A DNA stretch of 5,854 nt from Candidatus Cloacimonadota bacterium (GTDB taxonomy: Bacteria; Cloacimonadota; Cloacimonadia; Cloacimonadales; Cloacimonadaceae): the NCBI GenBank assembly GCA_028683635.1, contig JAQUHL010000142.1, positions 1 to 5,854 of the forward strand. The letters are read 5' to 3'. Numbering within the stretch: position 1 is the first letter of the stretch; each line of letters opens with the position of its first letter. Of this stretch, positions 1 to 5,854 are shown piece by piece. The position numbers were made by a program, and so were the translations under genes. The notes beneath the pieces are model-generated. The model was given only the letters and a program-made list of their open reading frames with translations, was not told the origin of the DNA and searched no databases.

Positions 1-81
1 CATAACCAGATTCATGAACATAATGAAGAAGGAAAAGCTGATTTGATTACTCCTACAGGTGTTGATTATGGATTCAATTAA
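1..81 (+). CDS. C-terminal fragment of an unidentified protein (5' end outside the window)
   Basis: The first 26 codons in plus-strand frame 1 are open from the window edge to a TAA at 79-81. They encode a hydrophilic tail that includes HNQIHEHNEEGKAD and ends in TPTGVDYGFN. The composition (acidic and polar residues, then a Gly/Tyr/Phe end) looks like a genuine soluble-protein C-terminus, but I do not recognise the family. If real, the gene converges on the malQ operon, with about 230 bp between the two stop codons. The caveat is that 26 codons is short enough to be open by chance, and the antisense codon register is also open here. Only sequence to the left of the window can settle it. Confidence 0.45.
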   Translation, partial: HNQIHEHNEEGKADLITPTGVDYGFN

Positions 82-312
82 AGACCATAGAATAATGGGT
101 TGTAGGGCGAAGCCCCACTCCTTTTATGGTGGTGGGCGGGAATAGATTTACAGAGCTAAGCCTCACAACCAGCATATTTGGATGTCTGTATTTCGATAAA
201 TCGGGATGTGCAACGGTCTTATAGAGTGCCTCACATCCGGTAAAAAAGTGCGCATCCAGATGCCTCGTTTGGCCTGCACATATCATAAGTCCAAAAGTTT
301 ATGCGAATTTGT
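82..312. repeat. Structured intergenic region with nested imperfect inverted repeats; possible dispersed repeat
   Basis: This is the 231-bp gap between the two converging stop codons. An outer inverted repeat pairs ggttgtagggc (98-108) with gcctcacaacc (160-170), 9 of 11 positions matching. Inside it gccccac (112-118) can pair with gtgggc (about 132-137), and the compact gggcgaagcccc (105-114) is itself a small hairpin. A minus-strand ORF of 70 codons (74-286, ATG start, no ribosome binding site visible) spans the region. Its protein is rich in His, Arg, Pro and Thr and has no domain I recognise, so I do not call it a gene. Intergenic elements of this kind are often present in many copies per genome, but copy number cannot be judged from one window, so calling it a repeat is inference. 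Confidence 0.35.
240..265 (-). terminator. Weak Rho-independent-like terminator downstream of malQ
   Basis: Read on the minus strand, a short hairpin, gcatctggatgc (263-252), is followed after four bases by a run of six T (247-242). It lies about 50 bp behind the malQ stop, where an operon terminator would be expected. The stem is only 4-5 bp and the spacer before the T-run is longer than ideal, so this is a tentative call. It is the only hairpin-plus-T-run I saw on the minus strand behind malQ. Confidence 0.3.
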
Positions 313-1743
313 TCATTGAAGACGCCAGCGCCAATTTCCCAATGCGGTACCTGGAGTATTGATTCTGGCTTTGGAATCTAGAGCCAGGACGTCCTGGTAG
401 GGCACTATGGCGACCTTGCAGGGAGTGCTGAAAATTGCCTTTAACATCAGCGGGCAGATGGTGTTCCGGGTGAGTTCTTTTTCATTATTTATCAGACCCT
501 GCTTCAGAAAGTATTGTTTCAAATTATTGATGCGATCAGGAGTTTTAGTTTCCGCTTCCAGATACCAACCCAAGAGGGTGTCGTTGTCATGAGTGCCGGT
601 ATAGATGATCTTGTTTGGTGGGAAACTATCGGTCTGGGGAACTTGGTTGTCGAAGCAAAACTGCAGGATAATCATCCCCGGAAGGCCATAAGCGTCCCGC
701 ACTGAGTTTACCCTGTCCGTCAGGATGCCCAGGTCCTCTGCAATCAATCTGTTGTTGGCTCCCAGTTCCATTAGCCTGTGCATGAGTTTCTCGGCGGGTC
801 CTTCTACCCACTTCCCATCGATGGCATTGGTGCTATCCCCATCCACCTGCCAGAAATTCACGATCCCGATGAAGTGATCTATCCTCAGCAGGTCGTACCA
901 GGCCAAGGCACTAATGATCCTGCGAGTGAACCAGGAGTATCCGTTTTTTTCCATTTCAGCCCAGTTGTAGATGGGATTCCCCCACAATTGACCTTCATCG
1001 CTGAAAGCATCAGGTGGAACGCCTGCCATATAGAGACGTTTTCCATTTTCATCCAGGAGAAAGTTTTGTTGGTTTGCCCAGACATCGGCACTTTCATAGG
1101 ATACGTAGAGAGGAATATCTCCGATCAATCGGATGCCCAGACCATTCAGATAAGCTTTCAGAGCGCTGACTTGTTCTCTGAAAATCGCCTGCAGAGCAGC
1201 AGCATGATACATCCTCTCCTGATATTGAACAAGCAGGTTTTGGTACAGCTCTTCAGAATACTTACGGGTCTTTTTCGCCCAGGTAAACCAGGCAGTATTG
1301 CCATAGAGTTCCTGCAGGCAGATGAAAGCTATAAATGGTTTGGCATCAGGAGCATGCTGAGCAATGAAATCCTCGATTGGGTGAATAGCCAAATAGTTCC
1401 TGGCAGCCTTTTCCAGCAATTCTCCTTTGGTTTTGTAGACTGATTCATAATCTATCTGTGATGTGCTCTTCAGTCTCGAAGATTCCAAATCTGCTTTGCT
1501 GATCAGTTTATTCTTGTAAAGCAGTTCGGGACTGATCAAAAATGGAAAGCCAGCCCAGGAAGATAGTGGATTGTAAGGCGAATCCCCATAACCGCAAAAA
1601 GTCAGGGGGAGAATCTGCCAATAGTCATAATCCTTATCGTGCAAATAGTCTGCAAACTTATATGCCGCAGGCCCCAGATCCCCTATCCCATATTCCGTGT
1701 TTAAAGAAGCAATGGGCAGCAGGATGCCTCTTTCCTGTTTCAC
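313..1743 (-). CDS. malQ: 4-alpha-glucanotransferase (amylomaltase, GH77)
   Basis: Cytoplasmic glycoside hydrolase family 77 enzyme that transfers alpha-1,4-glucan segments between maltodextrins and releases glucose; used in maltodextrin or glycogen metabolism. Family blocks appear in order: N-terminal ERGILLPIASL and GIGDLG, YWQILPL, SPYNPLSSWAGFPFL (from about residue 55), GDIPLYVSYESADVWA (208-223), GVPPDAFSDEGQLWGNP (241-257), RIDHF with the predicted nucleophile Asp289, IAEDLG with acid/base Glu336, and THDNDT with the third catalytic carboxylate Asp386. All three catalytic residues are present. I choose the GTG at 1743 (476 aa): it forms a GTGA overlap with the holA stop and has GGAG eight bases upstream. 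A TTG at 1764 would add seven residues but overlaps holA by 25 bp with no clear ribosome binding site. The protein ends straight after GNWRWRLQ, roughly 20 residues earlier than many relatives, possibly from a late frameshift. It is the last gene of the operon. Confidence 0.95.
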   Translation of the reverse strand: MKQERGILLPIASLNTEYGIGDLGPAAYKFADYLHDKDYDYWQILPLTFCGYGDSPYNPLSSWAGFPFLISPELLYKNKLISKADLESSRLKSTSQIDYESVYKTKGELLEKAARNYLAIHPIEDFIAQHAPDAKPFIAFICLQELYGNTAWFTWAKKTRKYSEELYQNLLVQYQERMYHAAALQAIFREQVSALKAYLNGLGIRLIGDIPLYVSYESADVWANQQNFLLDENGKRLYMAGVPPDAFSDEGQLWGNPIYNWAEMEKNGYSWFTRRIISALAWYDLLRIDHFIGIVNFWQVDGDSTNAIDGKWVEGPAEKLMHRLMELGANNRLIAEDLGILTDRVNSVRDAYGLPGMIILQFCFDNQVPQTDSFPPNKIIYTGTHDNDTLLGWYLEAETKTPDRINNLKQYFLKQGLINNEKELTRNTICPLMLKAIFSTPCKVAIVPYQDVLALDSKARINTPGTALGNWRWRLQ

Positions 1744-2741
1744 GACAATATCTCCAATATACAAAGAGACAGCAGAACATCGGGCTCGGCGGCAGTTAGT
1801 TTGAGCCGGGAATCAGTTTCCAGGAGCGCACTGAAGATAGAGGGAAATCTGGTAAGAGGAAAGTTTTTGGAAAAAGCTACATACTCTGGCCTACTTTTCT
1901 CGAACAAATCCGGAAGATGCGAGGAAATGATCTCGGATTCGGATATATGGTTAGACTTTAGAAGATTGATCTTCCACATATGGTTCATGAAGCGTAACAG
2001 ATTGAAAATTATAGATATCGGCTCGTTATCAGAAGAGAGCATTTTATTGATCTGAGTGATGCTTTGTTTAGTGTCCCGTCGCCCCAAAGCCCGGTAGAAA
2101 TCCGTCATTGCTCCACTTCGGCTGGTTCCCAGGCTGCGGGCAACGTCGTCCGCACTGATGTTGTTTTTGTCATAGGTCAGCAGGATGAGTTTTTGCAGTT
2201 CGTTGTCTATGGCTGCATAGTCGAGCTCGATCCTGGAGAGGAATTCATCCTTGGCTTTGTAGTCCATGTATTTCTTGTTTTTGGCAAGTTGCTGGTCAAA
2301 CCAGGCCCGAACGTCTCCGGCAAAGCGCGGAGGATTGCATTCCACGCAAAGGGATGCTTCCCTGATCTTTTTCCAGGCAGAGAAGCGGACATCCACTTTG
2401 GGAGTAAAAACAATCAGGATCTGAGTGTCTGATATGGATGAATAATAAGCGGCCAGGGTATCGAGAGCATCCTTTTTGAGCTTGTCACAATTTTTGAGGA
2501 GGATGACCTTCCGCTCCGAGAACAAAGAATAAGAATCCAGATGCTCGCTTAGTTCCGGGGCTGTGGTCTCCTCACCATAAAGATAGATAAGTTCAGCAGT
2601 GTGGAAATTTCGAGCTTGTTCTCTGATATGCCTTTGGGCACAATCCCCCAGATAGGAATCTGAGCCGGTGATCAGGTAACAATAGGTCTTCGATAAATCG
2701 AGGCTGGCCTTGGCAAATTCATTGTAACTATAGGATTTCAT
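1740..2741 (-). CDS. holA: DNA polymerase III subunit delta (clamp-loader wrench)
   Basis: Delta subunit of the replicative clamp loader, which opens the beta sliding clamp so that it can be placed on DNA; cytoplasmic, works with gamma/tau (DnaX) and delta-prime. At 333 aa it has the normal length. The family pattern is recognisable although sequence conservation is low: an N-terminal YLITGSDSYLGD block (22-33), in the place of the usual YLL-G-ED-FL; LFSERKVILLKNCDKL (73-88); ILIVFTPKVDVRF (108-120); the helical ELDYAAIDNELQKLILL block (172-188); ISADDVARSLG (195-205); and a C-terminal collar domain ending in DSRLKLTAAEPDVLLSLCILEIL (310-332). The ATG at 2741 overlaps the uppP stop as ATGA. 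No purine-rich ribosome binding site is visible ahead of it, so translation probably depends on ribosomes finishing uppP. Its stop overlaps the malQ start as GTGA. The delta family is divergent, so the name rests on overall layout and not on one diagnostic motif. Confidence 0.88.
   Translation of the reverse strand: MKSYSYNEFAKASLDLSKTYCYLITGSDSYLGDCAQRHIREQARNFHTAELIYLYGEETTAPELSEHLDSYSLFSERKVILLKNCDKLKKDALDTLAAYYSSISDTQILIVFTPKVDVRFSAWKKIREASLCVECNPPRFAGDVRAWFDQQLAKNKKYMDYKAKDEFLSRIELDYAAIDNELQKLILLTYDKNNISADDVARSLGTSRSGAMTDFYRALGRRDTKQSITQINKMLSSDNEPISIIFNLLRFMNHMWKINLLKSNHISESEIISSHLPDLFEKSRPEYVAFSKNFPLTRFPSIFSALLETDSRLKLTAAEPDVLLSLCILEILS
1752..1755 (-). promoter_or_regulatory. Ribosome binding site that fixes the malQ GTG start
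   Basis: GGAG on the minus strand lies eight bases before the GTG at 1743, inside the last codons of holA. With the GTGA stop/start overlap it favours this start over the upstream TTG and suggests malQ translation is coupled to holA. Confidence 0.65.
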
Positions 2742-3550
2742 GCCAGATAAAAGAAAGCGATTGTGGCAGTGGACAGCGTCCAGAGGTAATAAGAGAAATA
2801 CTTGAGCTTGCTCCGCCGGATTAGTTCGATAAGGATGGCTATCACGGCAAAACCCACAGCAAAGGAGAAACAGAATCCAGCAATGTATTTGAGCAACATG
2901 CTTTTATCCAGAGAGGCAAGTTCTTTGAATCCCAAGAGGTTGCCCCCCAAAATTGCCGGGATAGAGAGCAGAAAGGAAAAGTGCGCAGCTTCCTTGCGCT
3001 TGATACCTGTAAAGATGGAGCAGGCAATCGTCGTTCCGGATCTGGATATCCCTGGTAGCAAGGCAATTCCCTGCCCGATTCCGATGAAGATACTTCTGAA
3101 AATTCCCATTGAAGAAACAGGGATACCCCGGTCCTTGATGAAATCTGAAACAAAGATGATTATGCCAGTGATAATCAGCATGAAAGCAACCAGCAAGGGC
3201 TGGGTAAACATGTGCTCCAGCCTGTCACTGAAAGGCAGATACATAAGAAGGGTTGTAAAGGTGGCGATTCCCAAATAGACCATCGTCATACGGTTATGAA
3301 AATGCACTTGGGATTCGATGGTTTTTTTCCAGCAAAAGAGGGACTTGATCAAATCCCATAGCATACTGCGAAAATATACTATTACAGCCAGGGCGGTTCC
3401 CAGATGAAGGAAGGTTTCGAAGATGATATCACCTTTTTCTTCAATGCCAAAGATATGCCCTGCGAGCACCAGATGTCCCGAAGAACTCACAGGTAAAAAC
3501 TCTGTCAGACCCTGGATGATGCCCAGTAAAATACTTTGCAAAAAACTCAT
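2738..3550 (-). CDS. uppP: Undecaprenyl-diphosphatase (UppP/BacA)
   Basis: Integral membrane phosphatase that converts undecaprenyl diphosphate to undecaprenyl phosphate, recycling the lipid carrier for peptidoglycan and other envelope polymers; extra copies are known to give bacitracin resistance. It has 270 aa, the usual family size. The first signature, QGLTEFLPVSSSGHL (13-27), supplies the (E/Q)xxxE pair as Gln13 and Glu17, the serine-rich loop and His26. The second, GIALLPGISRSGTT (161-174), carries the essential Arg170. FLHLGTALAVIVYF (47-60) and EAAHFSFLLSIPAILGG (187-203) are further family blocks, and several hydrophobic spans run through to the C-terminus. The ATG at 3550 has AGAAAGGA six bases upstream. 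The gene lies 45 bp behind the deacetylase-like gene and overlaps holA by four bases. Nothing is missing; Gln instead of Glu at position 13 is a normal variant. Confidence 0.97.
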   Translation of the reverse strand: MSFLQSILLGIIQGLTEFLPVSSSGHLVLAGHIFGIEEKGDIIFETFLHLGTALAVIVYFRSMLWDLIKSLFCWKKTIESQVHFHNRMTMVYLGIATFTTLLMYLPFSDRLEHMFTQPLLVAFMLIITGIIIFVSDFIKDRGIPVSSMGIFRSIFIGIGQGIALLPGISRSGTTIACSIFTGIKRKEAAHFSFLLSIPAILGGNLLGFKELASLDKSMLLKYIAGFCFSFAVGFAVIAILIELIRRSKLKYFSYYLWTLSTATIAFFYLA

Positions 3551-3556
3551 ACAATA

Positions 3557-3564
3557 TCCTTTCT
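3557..3564 (-). promoter_or_regulatory. Strong ribosome binding site of uppP
   Basis: AGAAAGGA on the minus strand, six bases before the ATG at 3550. It is the only clear ribosome binding site of the operon that lies in a true intergenic gap (3551-3595). That gap shows no hairpin with a T-run, so the genes on either side are probably cotranscribed. Confidence 0.7.
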
Positions 3565-3595
3565 ATATTGGTTGGAGTGGATTACACTTTCAGGC

Positions 3596-4822
3596 TTAGC
3601 TGATAGGTGGCACATTGTGCTGTCCAAGCTTGGAAAGCGGGACAATCTTGAATCCTTCTGCCTTGAGCCTGCTTACCATTTTGCTGAGGTAGTTCAGGTG
3701 GTTGCGGGTGTGGCAATGAGTTATAGCTACAACCTGGGAACGCTCCTGGGATATAAAGAGAATCTGATCTATCTTGCTATCAAAGGTGGGTTGACTGAGA
3801 TTTGGAGCATCGAGAAAGATGTCGTTTCGATAAGCTGGGATGTGGGTCTTCTGGGCAACGCTGTATGCCACTGAGACCTGGGTCGTCCGGCTATCCAGGA
3901 AATAGAGCTTGTTCTTCCTCAGGACGTTCATCACGACCTGCATTACTCCTTCATCCGCAGTAGCCAGACTGCCCATGTGATTGTTAGCTCCAATACAATT
4001 TGGCAACTCATTGATAAATCCTGTAAGCCTGTGCTCGATCTCATGAGGACTGTGCTGGACAAAGATGGCTTTCTCTCCAGGATTGTTTTTGGGATAGCCC
4101 ACGGGCTCCATGGGAATATGGATCAGAGTTTCACGTCCCTGTGAATGAGCTCTCTGCATGGTTGTAACGCCATGCGGAGTATCTGGCATTATAGCAAAAC
4201 AGATGTTTTTATCAAGGGCAAAAAAACCATCCAAGAGATCACCTTCGATATCTCCAAAATCATCCACGACGATGGCTATGGCCTTGTCCGGCACCCGCCC
4301 GCTATATGTCTTTTCATCATAGAAGATATCCAGATCATAGGTCTTCTGGGAGGCTTTGTGCAGAATGCTCAGTTTCTGGCTCTTGGAGGTTTCAGTTCCG
4401 GTAACCAGTTCACCACCAGCCTTTTCAACCTCGGTTTTGATGAGGACATTGACGTAGTTCAAATCCAGAGTATTGGGATCGATCGGGATGCTATAAGAAA
4501 TTTTGTTATCGCTCGCTCTGCGGCGTAGAGATTTCTCGGGTACTTCAAGCTTCCGGGCAATTTCCGCCAAAGTCTCATCCAAATTCACGGTTGGCTGCTC
4601 TTTGGATGCCTGCCCCTGGGACACCTCTTGGGTGGAGCTAGGTTTTCGAGAGTAACTTTCGGTTACGCTTGCTTGTTCACGGGAAATGACGGTCTTTTCA
4701 TCAGGCTTGGTTAAAAACCACAACAAGCCTGCACAAACCACTCCCAGAAAGATATATAGTCCCAGGGAGCTACCTTGTTTTTTCTTACTCTTGCGGGGAC
4801 GCTTGGTCTTCGTTTTGGGCAT
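3596..4822 (-). CDS. Membrane-anchored divergent polysaccharide deacetylase (YibQ / DUF610 family)
   Basis: 408 aa. A strongly basic N-terminus (1-15, Lys/Arg rich) is followed by one membrane segment (about 20-37), a Ser/Thr/Gln/Glu-rich linker (about 40-78), a small mixed domain (about 80-175) and the YibQ domain (180 to about 400). Family marks: AIAIVVDDFG (181-190, Asp187/Asp188), AIMPDTP (210-216), IHIPMEP (234-240), GANNHMGS (278-285, His282), YFLDSRT (307-313), FLD (336-338) and AITHCH (366-371). The fold is related to NodB-type carbohydrate esterases, but the activity and substrate of this family are not firmly known, so deacetylation is inference. The topology predicts a periplasmic catalytic domain. 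The family motif near residue 369 usually reads GHP; here it is THCH. The ATG at 4822 has AAGGA five bases upstream and overlaps the preceding gene by 38 bp. Company with uppP fits an envelope role. Confidence 0.88.
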   Translation of the reverse strand: MPKTKTKRPRKSKKKQGSSLGLYIFLGVVCAGLLWFLTKPDEKTVISREQASVTESYSRKPSSTQEVSQGQASKEQPTVNLDETLAEIARKLEVPEKSLRRRASDNKISYSIPIDPNTLDLNYVNVLIKTEVEKAGGELVTGTETSKSQKLSILHKASQKTYDLDIFYDEKTYSGRVPDKAIAIVVDDFGDIEGDLLDGFFALDKNICFAIMPDTPHGVTTMQRAHSQGRETLIHIPMEPVGYPKNNPGEKAIFVQHSPHEIEHRLTGFINELPNCIGANNHMGSLATADEGVMQVVMNVLRKNKLYFLDSRTTQVSVAYSVAQKTHIPAYRNDIFLDAPNLSQPTFDSKIDQILFISQERSQVVAITHCHTRNHLNYLSKMVSRLKAEGFKIVPLSKLGQHNVPPIS

Positions 4823-5654
4823 CGGGTTCCTTGTTTTCGGATTTTATGGGGTGAAACCTCAGAACAAAGGAATTCATTAGTTTGATCAGAGGTGAGAAAA
4901 GTAGATTGGACATCATAAAGGCAAAGAAGATCAGGATTGTGTTATACACCACATCGATAGGTGTTTTCATCAGAACCAGTTTAAACTGAAAGAGGTTCTG
5001 GGAATAAAACAGCGGAGCCAAAACAAGATGCATAAGCCAGCGATAGAGAAAAATCGAGATATTCACTACACAAAAAAGGAGAACTGTATAGCTGATAGCA
5101 GCCTTTACATTGGTGGCAACAAACTCTCTCAGCTTCCTCTGGGCAAGCTTCTTGTGGAAACCTTCTTCCATGTAGCGGGAAAGCCAGGTGTTGATGATAT
5201 ACTGGTAAAAGGCAATAATGATCAGAGTACCATGCATCATGATCAGGAACACTTTCTTGACCGGAAACTGGATGTTATAGAAATACTTGAAAAAAGTTCC
5301 CAGAAGATAGATAATCATCAGTGCCACACCCAGGGCCAGAATCAACTGATGAAAGCCAAAAGTAAAGCTGAGAAAATCTGATGTCTGTTTTTCCTGCGTA
5401 CGTTTGTCCCTGAACTTGTCCAGATAAGCAAATTCCTTCATCAGGATGAAGACTACATAGAAAAGCAGAAGAAAGAAGATCGTGATGGGAAGATTGTGTA
5501 CCTGATAGCTGAACAGGGCTCTTATCCAGACCTGTAAACCGATAAGATCCAACCAGTAATGCAGAAGCGAAGGCACCAGAAAGATCTGTAAGCCGTTCCA
5601 TTCACCCACAAAGAGGCCAGGAAGTTTTTCTATCACTCTCGCTACTTTATGCAT
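4785..5654 (-). CDS. Multi-pass membrane protein of unknown function
   Basis: First gene of the string; I do not recognise its family. With the ATG at 5654 it has 289 aa. Hydrophobic stretches, in this numbering, lie near 22-46, 55-73, 99-121, 133-155, 184-208 and 234-258, so five or six membrane segments are likely. Between them is a charged loop (KEFAYLDKFRDKRTQEKQ, about 73-90) and another basic loop (HKKLAQRKLRE, about 167-177). The last 20 residues are hydrophilic and acidic. No signal peptide, catalytic motif or transporter signature stands out. Start choice is uncertain: the ATG at 5654 has AAAGG 11 bases upstream; a GTG at 5660 has the same site 5 bases upstream; a GTG at 5693 would add 13 residues but has no ribosome binding site. 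The 38-bp overlap with the YibQ-like gene and nearby uppP point to an envelope role, as inference only. Confidence 0.8.
   Translation of the reverse strand: MHKVARVIEKLPGLFVGEWNGLQIFLVPSLLHYWLDLIGLQVWIRALFSYQVHNLPITIFFLLLFYVVFILMKEFAYLDKFRDKRTQEKQTSDFLSFTFGFHQLILALGVALMIIYLLGTFFKYFYNIQFPVKKVFLIMMHGTLIIIAFYQYIINTWLSRYMEEGFHKKLAQRKLREFVATNVKAAISYTVLLFCVVNISIFLYRWLMHLVLAPLFYSQNLFQFKLVLMKTPIDVVYNTILIFFAFMMSNLLFSPLIKLMNSFVLRFHPIKSENKEPDAQNEDQASPQE
4828..4832 (-). promoter_or_regulatory. Ribosome binding site supporting the overlapping start at 4822
   Basis: AAGGA on the minus strand, five bases before the ATG at 4822 and inside the coding sequence of the upstream membrane protein. It supports the 38-bp overlap as real and not as a mis-chosen start. 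Confidence 0.6.
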
Positions 5655-5665
5655 TCGCACCAAAA

Positions 5666-5670
5666 CCTTT
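5666..5670 (-). promoter_or_regulatory. Candidate ribosome binding site of the leading membrane-protein gene
   Basis: AAAGG on the minus strand, 11 bases before the ATG at 5654 and 5 bases before an in-frame GTG at 5660. It is the only purine-rich site near the start and argues against the GTG at 5693, which lies upstream of it. Confidence 0.4.
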
Positions 5671-5854
5671 GTAATTTTCTTGATGGTAAACACAATGGAG
5701 GGGCAGTATCTGTCAATGGAAATTTGGTGTTCACATCCCCCCGTTTTTCAAACATGGAATTAGAAGCTGGTTTTGATCGTGCCATTTTCCTTTGTATGGG
5801 TTGATATTGAATCTGGTGACTATGCTGAAGCATTTTGACACAAGCTCCGTAATT
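5671..5854. other. Upstream region of the operon, no gene supported
   Basis: About 180 bp to the window edge. The minus-strand frame 5642-5833 is open (63 codons, and stays open to the edge) but overlaps the membrane-protein start, has no ribosome binding site and gives a low-complexity, domain-free product, so I do not call it. Short plus-strand frames here (for example 16 codons from 5755) are equally unsupported. A minus-strand TTGACA (5716-5711) is present but has no good -10 partner. The region presumably holds the operon promoter and leader. Confidence 0.4.

Noticed and set aside
74..286. 70-codon minus-strand ORF behind malQ as a real small gene
   Set aside because: No ribosome binding site, no recognisable domain, and it coincides with inverted repeats; treated as part of an intergenic element, though a conserved small protein is not excluded.
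778..1443. 221-codon plus-strand ORF antisense to malQ
   Set aside because: It lies wholly opposite the well-conserved malQ coding sequence, has no recognisable domain and is explained by codon usage on the true strand.
2064..2432. 122-codon plus-strand ORF antisense to holA
   Set aside because: Shadow of holA; no ribosome binding site or domain, and holA matches its family over this span.
2802..3278. 158-codon plus-strand ORF antisense to uppP
   Set aside because: Shadow of uppP, whose catalytic signatures are intact on the other strand; the hydrophobic coding strand naturally leaves a Lys/Ile/Pro-rich antisense frame.
2738..3550. Gln13 instead of Glu in the first UppP motif as a defect
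   Set aside because: The family motif allows Glu or Gln at this position; Glu17, His26 and Arg170 are all present.
5687..5716. Sigma-70-type promoter with TTGACA (5716-5711, minus strand)
   Set aside because: The -35 word is perfect, but at spacings of 16-18 bases the -10 positions read TGTGTT, GTGTTT or TGTTTA, none a good match to TATAAT. A transcript from here would start near 5680, which would fit only the 5660 or 5654 starts.
5642..5833. 63-codon minus-strand ORF at the right edge
   Set aside because: It overlaps the start of the membrane-protein gene, has no ribosome binding site and its product looks like translated non-coding sequence.
1..5854. Undescribed defence, mobile or CRISPR-like system
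   Set aside because: I saw no transposase, integrase, nuclease, reverse transcriptase, direct-repeat array or tRNA; four of the five operon genes belong to recognised families (three housekeeping or metabolic, one envelope), and the remaining one shows only membrane segments.

Overview
This window is an ordinary, densely packed bacterial chromosomal segment. It is dominated by one minus-strand gene string that reads from about 5654 down to 313. In transcription order it holds an unrecognised multi-pass membrane protein, a membrane-anchored divergent polysaccharide deacetylase (YibQ family), undecaprenyl-diphosphatase (UppP/BacA), the DNA polymerase III delta subunit (HolA) and a GH77 4-alpha-glucanotransferase (MalQ). 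The junctions are a 38-bp overlap, a 45-bp gap with a good ribosome binding site, a 4-base ATGA overlap and a 4-base GTGA overlap. No convincing terminator lies between the genes, so they very probably form one translationally coupled operon.

Region by region: bases 1-81 carry what looks like the C-terminal end of a plus-strand gene that enters from outside the window and converges on malQ. Bases 82-312 are intergenic, with imperfect inverted repeats, a weak terminator-like hairpin behind malQ and a doubtful 70-codon ORF that I read as a by-product of the element. Bases 313-5654 are the operon. Bases 5655-5854 are the upstream region of the operon; I see no supportable gene there and no clear sigma-70-type promoter.

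The organism cannot be fixed from this window. Moderate G+C, AAGGA/GGAG-type ribosome binding sites, a YibQ-family protein (mostly found in bacteria with an outer membrane) and the compact gene order fit a Gram-negative-type anaerobe. The look of the malQ-proximal intergenic element reminds me of Candidatus Cloacimonadota genomes, but that is an impression from memory and not a result.

Functionally the string mixes roles. UppP recycles the lipid carrier for peptidoglycan and other envelope glycans. The YibQ-like protein is predicted to act in the periplasm. The leading membrane protein is of unknown function but sits with envelope genes. HolA is part of the replicative clamp loader, and MalQ reshuffles alpha-1,4-glucans in the cytoplasm. 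HolA and MalQ are probably joined to the envelope genes by genome compaction and translational coupling, not by shared pathway. I found no mobile element, CRISPR array, RNA gene or defence system. The points worth a second look are the unknown membrane protein, the charge-opposed coding overlap at 4785-4822, the abrupt C-terminus of MalQ and the structured intergenic sequence behind it.
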